Positions 7,042 to 14,373 of a DNA stretch of 20,912 nt are shown one piece after another (positions within the stretch are counted from its first letter, which is position 1; the number at the start of each line of letters is the position of its first letter). Below the pieces are notes generated by a model. The model was given only the letters and a program-made list of their open reading frames with translations, had not been told where the DNA came from and did no database searches. Position numbers and translations under genes: made by a program. Source of the DNA: Bacteroidota bacterium (lineage in GTDB: Bacteria; Bacteroidota; Bacteroidia; Cytophagales; Cyclobacteriaceae); the NCBI GenBank assembly GCA_023412765.1, contig JAEZBX010000124.1:1-20912 (forward strand). The letters run 5' to 3'.

Positions 7042-10000
7042 TTATTTTACATTTATGAGAACACCTTTTTTTATGACATTCAAGTCGTTGATATGAATGA
7101 TGTAGAAAAACGGTCCTTCTAAAACACTTCCTCCATTCGAACGACCATCCCATCCAAGCTCAGGGTTTGTTGTCTTGTACAACGGTACACCTGAGCGATC
7201 AAACACCTCTACGACAACATCATTGTAGTACCTGAGTTCCTTCGGAATCCATGTATCATTGATTCCATCTCCATTGGGTGAAAATGTATTGGGAATTTCA
7301 ATATTGACCTGGTTATATCCCGTCTTTTCCAATGTGAAGACTGATTCTATCGTGTTACCATACGGGTCTGTGCTTCTAACACGGACTGTAAGTATCGTTA
7401 TACCCGAGAGACCATGATTATCATTAAGATACAGTTTGTCCCCGTCAATAATGAACAGATTGTTGTTCTCGTCGCCCGCTCCTGCTACCAGTTCATACAC
7501 AAGTTGTGTATCATCAGCATCGTCGGTTGTAAACTGTCCGATACTTTCCTCCACGGTGATTGAAGGATGGAATGAATGGCTGCTAAGCGCGATTGCTGTG
7601 GGCGCAATATTCTGGTTAACTACCACCGTTAGGGTAACGTCCATATTGCCGAGGTTGGTGGTACCGTCAGCCAAAATCAATTTTCCTGTCAGTTGGTACT
7701 CCCCTGCGACAATTCCGTCGTACCCGGCATTTTCCCATATTGCCTGGATCAGCGCTCTTTCGCCGGTGGAATAGATGACCTCCACGGTGGCCGGCAATTC
7801 TATTGCGTCAAAGCCGGTGCGTATCGGCACCTGGATGTCCACGGGTGTGGTGACGGAAACAATGTTCCTTGTTACCTTTATAATACTAGCAGAGGTCGTT
7901 TCACCTTTGTTTCCAGCTTCATCTTCAAGATAAAATGTCAGATTCAATTCACCATCGGGCAGACTACTCAAATCAAGTCCGTCAATGTTAAAAGATCCAT
8001 TAACAACGGTAGCGCTACCCTGAATGGTTGATCCGTCATTTCCTACAATAGAATAATGGAATGTTGTACCCGGCTCAGCACCAAGAACCTGGAAAGAAAT
8101 ATCCTTCACGTTGGCCGCATTTACCTCCGGTACTTCAAATGTTACCTCATATCCGCCTGGCAATGTACCGTCGTACATGCGTTCAAAGCCTGTAAAGGAG
8201 TCGTTTCCATTGGTAGCGGCATCCACTAACAAATTTGATCCGATCTCAACGGCCACCTTTCCATCTATTGCGGCGACTACAGTAACAGCATATTCATTAT
8301 CACTTACTTTGACAAAGGATGAAACACTACCATTATTAATTATAATATCATCGGCAGTAAATCCAGTAATCGCTTCACTAAACAACACTGCTAATTGAAT
8401 TGGCCCATTGGTAGGATCAGCAGCATTGGATGTAACTGTAACGGAAGGTCGTGTGATGTCATATTCACGTATCAGAGAATCCGATTCCTTATTGCCATTC
8501 CCTGCGGCATCCTTCGCGCTATCGTCATCAATTGCAACCTTCACTTCGCCATCTGTCAAAGGCGTAATCAACACTGCGTATTCCGAGCCGCTTATAGCTT
8601 TGAAAGCGGAAGCAGATCCATTTGTTACCATTACATCTGAAATATCAAATCCTGTAACGTCTTCACTATACGTGAAAGTCACGAGATATGGTTGGTTGAT
8701 CGCACCGGGAGCAGTTGTCGATAGCACCGCCGTAGGCAATGTGACATCGTATGTGCGTGATAAGGTTGTCGAAGCACTATTGCCATTTGTTGCAGCGTCG
8801 ACGGCTACATCAACCGGTATTGAAACGCCTACCTCACCATCTATTGTTGGTGTAATGAGTGCAGTGTAATGCGTACCACTTATTGCTAGTAAGCCGGATG
8901 CACTACCATTGCTCACCTGAATATCTTCAATATCAAAACCGGTCACTACCTCACTGAATGTGATTGCAACGGTATAAGGCTCGTTAACTACACCGGGAGC
9001 TAAGGTGGACAGGGTTGCGGCCGGTTTCGTGGCATCATATTGACGCTTCAAAGTAGCTGAGGCTTCATTTCCATTGCCAGCAATATCAATTGCTTTATCC
9101 GGCACAAGCCGGATACTTACCTCCCCATCTGCCTGCGGGCTGACGGTGACCGTATACTCCATAGCGCTAATCGCACTAAAGGATGATGTGCTGCCATTCG
9201 TAACTGTAATATCATCTTCGCCGAATCCTGTGACCGCTTCGTTGAATAAAAACACGACATTGATGTCCTCGTTCGTCGGGTCTTGAGCCGTAGAAGACAA
9301 CGTAACCGCAGGTTTGGTTGCATCGTAATTCCGGGTAAATACTGCAGAAGCCTCACTGCCGTTTGAGGCGGCGTCTACAGCAGCATTTAAAGGAACGCTG
9401 ATTGTCACTTCGCCGTCCGATGATGGTGTAATCAGCACTGTGAAAGTTGAGGCATCCACAATCGTGAACAAAGAGGCAGTTCCATTTGTAACGTTCACGT
9501 CACTAAGGACAAATCCTGCAATATTCTCAGTAAATGCTACCGTAATTGTAAATGCTGCGTTAATATTTTCCGCTGCAACCGAAATTATAGATGCTGACGG
9601 ACTGGTTATATCATATTCCTGGATCAGTTTGTTGGATGCAACGTTCCCATTTTGAGCAGCATCGGACGAAAGATTTTCGGCGAGCTCAACAGTTACATCA
9701 CCTTCGGACGCCGGCGTAATGAGAGCGGCGTATTCATTACCGCTAATCGCCGTGAAAGCAGAAGCGCTTCCATTAATGACGGTGATATCCGCAATGTCAA
9801 AACCAGTTACCGACTCACTAAATGTAAAAGTCACATTGTATGATTGATTTATAACCGTTCCTGCCGTAGTGGATAATACTACCGTTGGTTTCGTGTGATC
9901 ATGTAAATGATGTAGTGAATTGGATACTTCATTCTGGTTGCCAGCTGCGTCAACGGCGCTTCCTGCAGGTACCTCCACAGTCACGGCACCATCTGCTGCC

Positions 10001-13000
10001 GGAGTAATCAACAAAGTATATTCCAATGTGCTGTTCGCAACGAATGAAGATTTTGTTCCGTTGGACACGCTCACATCGGCTGCGTCAAAGGCTGTAACCG
10101 GCTCATCAAAGGTAATGGTAACCGTGTAGGGTTGGTTTCCTGGGTTAGCCGCAAGGGTCGATATGCTTACCTTGGGTTTTGTGCCATCATACTGCCGTGT
10201 TAATGCAGCAGATGCAGTGTTTGTATTACCTGCAACATCGGTAGCGACGTCAGCACCCACTTCGATTTTAACTTCTCCATCTGCATCAGGAGTTATAACG
10301 ACTGTGTAAACGGTAGGGCTATTTATAATGAACGAAGATTTATTTCCATTGGTAACCGATATATCTCCCAGCGCAAATCCTGTAACGGATTCGCTAAACG
10401 TAAACGTAGTAGTGAAATCCTGGTTAGTTGGATTTGTTGCCGACGTGGTTAAAACAACAGTCGGTTTCGTCGCATCGTAGTGGCGAATAAGAATGGCAGA
10501 AGAGGCATTTCCTGTGCCTATTGCGTCTTCGCATACATCCGAAGCCAGGCTTATCCGAACCTCACCATCTGACGCCGGCGTAATAAGCACTGAATAAATT
10601 GAACTGCTTACCGTTGTAAAATCGGATTTAGTGCTGTTGGTTACGGAAATATCATTCACGTCGAAGCCTGTAACTGTTTCACTGAAAGTAAATGTTACTG
10701 TGAAAGGCTGATTAACGTGTGTCGATGCCGTTGTTGTAAGCGCAACAGTAGGGCGCGGATCAAACTGTAACGTTCTGGCATGCTTGATCTTAAGTTCCGG
10801 GTCATTGCCGTAACCACCGAACTCAACTACATAGCCTGAAAGAATACTTCCGGACCCCAGGTCATTCCACCTTCCATTCTGTGCGGAAAAAAGTTGCAAG
10901 TAATGCTCATTCCCGGAATTGTTAGGTTCATTTGGATTCCAGTTCATATACGAACCGTTCACACTTTGTGGCGATCCATTGTTAACAGATATCGGCGTAC
11001 CTTTTTCAGGTCCAGTCACCCAATACCACTTTCCTTCCACTGCACTTTGATTTGCAAATGTACTGCTGCCCAACGCCGCATTGACATGAGTATAATCGTC
11101 TGACCCACCTACCCATCCATCGCTTTGAAGTTTTGATCTGATGAAATCATTTTCTTCCTGCGAGGTTATGGTAGCCAGATATCCTGTTAACCCAAACAAG
11201 GATTTGGTTGCCGCATTTGTTTTTGCATTGTTCCAATTCGTAGAGCCTGGAATATACTGGTAATAGTGAGGTTTGCCATCCACGGTAAGGCTAATGGCAT
11301 CACCGATCATAAAATTGATCTCCCGGTCCCCCGTATTAACAGAAGCTGATGTAAAGGTGATGGCGCGGAAAATCGCTTGCCATGTTGCTGCATTTCCGGA
11401 GCCCGTAAAGCTCAACGTACCTGTTGTGCTATTGTATGCTTTTGTTATGCCTCCCGGTAATGCACCGGAATAGGCCAACACGTCGCCGGCTTGAAACCCA
11501 GACGCGATCGAAACCTTCGGATTGGTAATTGTTCCACTACCTGAAATTACAATTTGATCATCAATAACTGCATCCACAGGAAAATAGGCAGCCTTGTTAG
11601 TTGATGCCCCGAAAATTTCGTTTGGCAATGTAACTGTAATGGTGATTTTAGCCCTTTCGGATTCGCATCCGTCCAGCGTTTGCGTTACCCAGTGCTCCTG
11701 TGTTCCAACGGATGCGGTAGACGGCGTAGGTGCCATTGCCGAACCTGTTCCACCAGAAGCCACCAAATAATATAGCAAACCAGAGCCTGTAACATTTGCA
11801 CTGAGACTCTGAGGCGTGGATGACAGCTCATAAATAGGGTTTACTATTGCCGGAGGCGGAGTGACATTGATCGTAAGCTTTGCGGCACTTGAAGTCGCCG
11901 TTGTTACACAGGTGGAAGAATTGACAACACACCGATATTCATAGCCCGTCAAACCTATTGTCGCATTCGCAACAGTGAGCGTATTGCTTTGTGAACCGGT
12001 GTACACCGCGTTGTCGGCCAGGTCGACAAACCCATTGCCCTCGTTTACCTGCCACTGGTAAGAAAGGCCGGCGCCACTGACTGTTACACCAAAAGTAGTA
12101 CCTGTCAGGCTACAGATTGCCCGATCGATCGGCTGAGTTTGAAACTGGGGTTCAAGAGCCAGATCCTGGAAATCCTTTATACCATCATTATCACAATCGG
12201 CAACACCACCTTCCATGTTATCCGGTATTCCATCACCATCTGAATCGAGATCCCTGTAATCCGGAATTCCGTCACCATCGGTATCTTTATCAGGTGCCGA
12301 TGTTGCCAACTCTGTACCATTGCTGATACCATCGCCGTCGCAATCCAACGAAGGGTCTATCGGTGTTGCACTGACCAGAGGCGAGTAAACATAGAAAAGT
12401 GTTCCCGATACATTTTGCTTATAATACGTACGGATATAATAATTCTTATACTCATTTTCCGGTGGGGCGTTGATCGTATAATTAAAGGTGACGTTGGTAA
12501 AATCTGTTCCAGCACCCGACCACAAACTTTGTTTTATAACATCTGCCCCTCCCACTGCGGGAAGACTATTTGTTACAGAATAAACCAACCCGTATTCCTC
12601 AACACAGGTTTGTGTCAAAGTCCCATCGATTGTCAGCAAGTCACCGCAAGAGCTTTGAGTTGTAACGGTTCCAATAAAGTTCGTTGGTGTGTAGATTAGT
12701 TCGAATGGGTTGGTGTAACTGACGGGGGTTTCAACAACTGAGGAAGTTGATGTAGAAGCCTTATAAATACCCGGGGACAATGGTTTTATAGGGCATACCA
12801 ATGCTTCATACCACGTCGACGAATAGTTTCCTGCAGTGATTGCAACACTAAGGCTATATGTCTTACCGAAATTCTTATTGGTATTAAGCCAGCTTAACAC
12901 TTGATTCTGAATACTAACATCATTGGCATATGAAACGGCCGTTACGTTCTTGTCAGCAAGGTTGATCCAATCCGTGAACCGTGCAAAATCACCATTGCTG

Positions 13001-13299
13001 GTGGTGAACCCCGCCGCATTGGTATATTGATATTGAACACCATTGACGTCAAATACGCCGTTTTGATCAAAATCAATATACATCCCAGCCTTTGCGGAGG
13101 CAGACAAGGAACCAGCACTTTCCCCATTGTGGTAGTGAAAAACAATCGCATACCAATGCCCGCATCCGTCATTCGCAATCCACACTCCGCCAGAGTGGCC
13201 GAAGGTCGAAAAGGGCAGAAAAAATATGCATAGTGCAATCAATCCCTTTATGACCCTAAATTCTAACAACTTTTTAAATCTGGTAAGAATACCATTCAT
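7042..13299 (-). CDS. Giant T9SS-exported adhesin: lectin domain, nine Ig-like repeats, CHU_C type B sorting domain
   Basis: A 2085-residue secreted protein. A signal peptide covers residues 1-34 (IALCIFFLPFSTFG). An N-terminal beta-rich region (35-315) follows, then aspartate-rich thrombospondin-3-like calcium repeats at about 319-378 (DCDGDGISNG, DTDGDGIPDY, DSDGDGIPDN). An Ig-like domain with cysteines 396 and 457 follows. A C-type lectin domain at about 672-835 keeps the GYLATITSQEENDFI helix, EPN (791-793) and WND (811-813), the calcium/sugar site of mannose-type lectins. Nine 96-residue Ig-like repeats fill 850-1713. Then come further Ig-like domains (about 1714-1890), a cadherin-like domain (about 1900-1990) and the CHU_C gliding/T9SS type B domain (2002-2085, IPNTFSPNGDGINDTWI). 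The role is inferred as calcium-dependent surface adhesion or glycan binding after T9SS export, probably with the PorP/SprF protein encoded just downstream. The whole frame is open without breaks. Confidence 0.93.
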   Translation of the reverse strand: MNGILTRFKKLLEFRVIKGLIALCIFFLPFSTFGHSGGVWIANDGCGHWYAIVFHYHNGESAGSLSASAKAGMYIDFDQNGVFDVNGVQYQYTNAAGFTTSNGDFARFTDWINLADKNVTAVSYANDVSIQNQVLSWLNTNKNFGKTYSLSVAITAGNYSSTWYEALVCPIKPLSPGIYKASTSTSSVVETPVSYTNPFELIYTPTNFIGTVTTQSSCGDLLTIDGTLTQTCVEEYGLVYSVTNSLPAVGGADVIKQSLWSGAGTDFTNVTFNYTINAPPENEYKNYYIRTYYKQNVSGTLFYVYSPLVSATPIDPSLDCDGDGISNGTELATSAPDKDTDGDGIPDYRDLDSDGDGIPDNMEGGVADCDNDGIKDFQDLALEPQFQTQPIDRAICSLTGTTFGVTVSGAGLSYQWQVNEGNGFVDLADNAVYTGSQSNTLTVANATIGLTGYEYRCVVNSSTCVTTATSSAAKLTINVTPPPAIVNPIYELSSTPQSLSANVTGSGLLYYLVASGGTGSAMAPTPSTASVGTQEHWVTQTLDGCESERAKITITVTLPNEIFGASTNKAAYFPVDAVIDDQIVISGSGTITNPKVSIASGFQAGDVLAYSGALPGGITKAYNSTTGTLSFTGSGNAATWQAIFRAITFTSASVNTGDREINFMIGDAISLTVDGKPHYYQYIPGSTNWNNAKTNAATKSLFGLTGYLATITSQEENDFIRSKLQSDGWVGGSDDYTHVNAALGSSTFANQSAVEGKWYWVTGPEKGTPISVNNGSPQSVNGSYMNWNPNEPNNSGNEHYLQLFSAQNGRWNDLGSGSILSGYVVEFGGYGNDPELKIKHARTLQFDPRPTVALTTTASTHVNQPFTVTFTFSETVTGFDVNDISVTNSTKSDFTTVSSSIYSVLITPASDGEVRISLASDVCEDAIGTGNASSAILIRHYDATKPTVVLTTSATNPTNQDFTTTFTFSESVTGFALGDISVTNGNKSSFIINSPTVYTVVITPDADGEVKIEVGADVATDVAGNTNTASAALTRQYDGTKPKVSISTLAANPGNQPYTVTITFDEPVTAFDAADVSVSNGTKSSFVANSTLEYTLLITPAADGAVTVEVPAGSAVDAAGNQNEVSNSLHHLHDHTKPTVVLSTTAGTVINQSYNVTFTFSESVTGFDIADITVINGSASAFTAISGNEYAALITPASEGDVTVELAENLSSDAAQNGNVASNKLIQEYDITSPSASIISVAAENINAAFTITVAFTENIAGFVLSDVNVTNGTASLFTIVDASTFTVLITPSSDGEVTISVPLNAAVDAASNGSEASAVFTRNYDATKPAVTLSSTAQDPTNEDINVVFLFNEAVTGFGEDDITVTNGSTSSFSAISAMEYTVTVSPQADGEVSIRLVPDKAIDIAGNGNEASATLKRQYDATKPAATLSTLAPGVVNEPYTVAITFSEVVTGFDIEDIQVSNGSASGLLAISGTHYTALITPTIDGEVGVSIPVDVAVDAATNGNSASTTLSRTYDVTLPTAVLSTTAPGAINQPYLVTFTYSEDVTGFDISDVMVTNGSASAFKAISGSEYAVLITPLTDGEVKVAIDDDSAKDAAGNGNKESDSLIREYDITRPSVTVTSNAADPTNGPIQLAVLFSEAITGFTADDIIINNGSVSSFVKVSDNEYAVTVVAAIDGKVAVEIGSNLLVDAATNGNDSFTGFERMYDGTLPGGYEVTFEVPEVNAANVKDISFQVLGAEPGTTFHYSIVGNDGSTIQGSATVVNGSFNIDGLDLSSLPDGELNLTFYLEDEAGNKGETTSASIIKVTRNIVSVTTPVDIQVPIRTGFDAIELPATVEVIYSTGERALIQAIWENAGYDGIVAGEYQLTGKLILADGTTNLGNMDVTLTVVVNQNIAPTAIALSSHSFHPSITVEESIGQFTTDDADDTQLVYELVAGAGDENNNLFIIDGDKLYLNDNHGLSGITILTVRVRSTDPYGNTIESVFTLEKTGYNQVNIEIPNTFSPNGDGINDTWIPKELRYYNDVVVEVFDRSGVPLYKTTNPELGWDGRSNGGSVLEGPFFYIIHINDLNVIKKGVLINVK
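8161..10752 (-). repeat. Nine tandem 288-bp units encoding 96-residue Ig-like domains
   Basis: Residues 850-1713 divide into nine units, each exactly 96 residues with no insertion or deletion. The consensus runs P-x-V-x-L-S-T-x-A near the start, FTFSE-x-VTGFD-x-x-DI-x-V-x-NG in the middle, Y-x-x-x-ITP-x-x-DGEV, then D-A-x-GN-x-N-x-A-S and a closing R-x-YD-x-T-K. The closing YD-x-T linker and the acidic D-A-x-GN loop suggest calcium-rigidified Ig-like modules, as in other extended adhesins (inference). The units have clearly diverged in protein sequence, so the array looks old rather than freshly expanded. Confidence 0.92.
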
Positions 13300-13324
13300 A
13301 CTACTTTTCCATTTAGTTAACTTT

Positions 13325-13354
13325 CAAAACTACAATTCTGTGAAGCGGCGGAAA
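13325..13354 (-). promoter_or_regulatory. Candidate promoter for the adhesin-porP unit
   Basis: On the minus strand TAGTTTTG (13325-13332) matches the Bacteroidota -7 element TAnnTTTG exactly. Eighteen bases upstream is TTTC (13351-13354), one mismatch from TTTG. The -7 element ends 25 bases before the ATG at 13299, so the leader would be about 20 bases. Confidence 0.45.
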
Positions 13355-13695
13355 TCAGGACTAACCATGATTTTATAAAATTCCGGATAGCACTTTTAGG
13401 TAAGGGAAATCCCTTAAGTATTTGTGAAAATCAGAAGGCGTAAAGGATGTACTTTTTGTTAGCCTCTGGATAGTTTATCCATTGGGATAAATTGATTTTT
13501 TCGCAATGGCGGGTATTTCGGCGTTAAACTTCTTAGCTAACGTCGGTAACAAGGTGTGCAATAAATTCCGTACACCCCAACCGTTGCAAAAAAACACAGG
13601 TGTAGTGTGTCGTTCAATTCTCTTTATATGCGATAGGTCTATGAAACGAAAGCCACACGTACTATTTAAGTAGGTTTAGAAAGAAAACAATTTGG
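13355..13695. other. Gene-free stretch with an imperfect inverted repeat
   Basis: No coding region is supported here. The stretch holds a small perfect hairpin, TGGATA (13467-13472) with TATCCA (13476-13481), and a longer imperfect inverted repeat from 13539 to 13586. The latter has arms AACGTCGGTAACAAGGTGT and ACACCCCAACCGTT around an A/T-rich loop. I cannot assign a role; it could be upstream regulation of the adhesin gene or more repeat debris. Confidence 0.35.
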
Positions 13696-13758
13696 GAAAG
13701 GGTTGGGTTTCAACCCATGATAATGAGAGGAAGACAACTGCGTGGCTATTGTTACGTG
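13696..13758 (+). pseudogene. Short remnant of a second TfoX/Sxy-like gene
   Basis: The plus strand encodes ERVGFQPMIMRGRQLRGYCYV in one frame. It matches the C-terminal half of the TfoX-like gene at 5087-5438 (ERVEFEPMIMRGRRLR followed by GYCYV). Nothing homologous is seen before ER, and after GYCYV the sequence passes within 17 bases into the inverted-repeat element at 13775. No start codon or ribosome site belongs to it. This copy keeps the correct frame across the point where the other copy is shifted, which supports the reading of that frameshift. Confidence 0.7.
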
Positions 13759-13774
13759 AGCCCCCTTTTAATAC

Positions 13775-13981
13775 CGTCATCCTGAGCATCGGCCTTTCGT
13801 CAGGTCCTTCAATGTGATGCCCGTTGCGTCAGGCATAACCCGCGAAGGATCCCCTGGACAGTCCCGGGCTATTTTATATACTGCCACCGTACTATAAAGA
13901 ATACCATGCATCCTTCTCCCACGGGATCCTTCGCAGTTCACCTGCAAGGCCTACGCACCAGAACTTATGCTCAGGATGACG
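13775..13981. repeat. 207-bp inverted-repeat (MITE-like) intergenic element
   Basis: The ends are a perfect 15-bp inverted repeat, CGTCATCCTGAGCAT (13775-13789) and ATGCTCAGGATGACG (13967-13981). Inside is a second perfect pair, GCGAAGGATCCC (13842-13853) and GGGATCCTTCGC (13923-13934). The spacing inside the arms differs (52 versus 32 bases), so the two arms are old, diverged copies of one unit placed head to head. A single arm also occurs at 4004-4075. Intergenic repeats starting TCATCCTGAGC and holding CGAAGGATC are widespread in Bacteroidota genomes (from memory). There is no coding potential and I see no clear target-site duplication. Confidence 0.7.
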
Positions 13982-14025
13982 CCTCCGTAGGAAGGGACTT
14001 CACGACCAGGATTTCCTGTCTGAGT

Positions 14026-14080
14026 GTTAATGAATTCAATTAAAGTCTCGAGCTGCCAATCACCAATTTCACTGATTACT
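14026..14080 (-). repeat. Degenerate copy of the 3' end of the FG-GAP/ASPIC gene and its flank
   Basis: This 55-bp stretch matches 14331-14385 without gaps at 42 of 55 positions, at a constant offset of 305 bp. The matched region spans the last codons and stop of the FG-GAP/ASPIC gene plus about 43 bases downstream, and the TGA is conserved (14069-14071 against 14374-14376). Translating the copy just before its TGA gives FRSTLPSNQ, against KRSGPAGNP in the gene. It is therefore either a relic of a duplicated gene end or a duplicated downstream signal. The repeat at 14175-14319 sits between the two copies. Confidence 0.55.
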
Positions 14081-14174
14081 TGGCAAGGTGCTTCGAAATG
14101 AAACAAAAAGTAAGGATAAAATTAAAATGTGTTAGTGTGCTGCCATCATGGTGAGTAGAACTAGTGAAGATTGC

Positions 14175-14319
14175 TTTTTACCGCAGAGCACGCCGGGATG
14201 AATGCACGCAGAGTACGCAGAGTGTGCGTCTAAGACAAATCTCCGCTTAACTCCGATATGCAGTGGCATTCTCAGCGTTCTCCGCGTGTATTTCCTCCGT
14301 GTCCTCCGCGGTAAAAAAA
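14175..14319. repeat. 145-bp hairpin-forming intergenic repeat (ACCGCAGAG type)
   Basis: The left end TTTTTACCGCAGAG and the reverse complement of the right end, TTTTTACCGCGGAGG, match. The similarity continues inward for roughly 50 bp on each side (ACGCAGAGTACGCAGAGTGTGC against ACGCGGAGAACGCTGAGAATGC in two runs), so the whole element can fold into a long imperfect hairpin. From memory, repeats built from ACGCAGAG/CTCCGCG units flanked by ACCGC/GCGGT are common between genes in Bacteroidota. It lies just downstream of the FG-GAP/ASPIC gene and could help end or stabilise that transcript. Confidence 0.65.
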
Positions 14320-14373
14320 TAACCCTAGGTGGTAATGGATTCAGTTAAAGTCTCCAGGCCCGAATCAAAAATA

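Noticed and set aside
7436..10129. Several long plus-strand open frames opposite the Ig-like repeats
   Set aside because: They recur with the 288-bp period of the repeats and mirror the minus-strand codon pattern, so they are shadows of the adhesin gene.
8161..10752. Regular spacing that might suggest a CRISPR-like array
   Set aside because: The 288-bp units are coding, diverged, and have no short identical repeats with unique spacers.
13539..13586. Imperfect inverted repeat as an integron attC-type recombination site
   Set aside because: The ends lack proper core-site sequences and there is no integrase or gene-cassette array; the arms are also too imperfect.
13775..14319. Insertion sequence remnant
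   Set aside because: No transposase fragment could be found in any frame between the repeats, so only non-coding repeat elements are supported.
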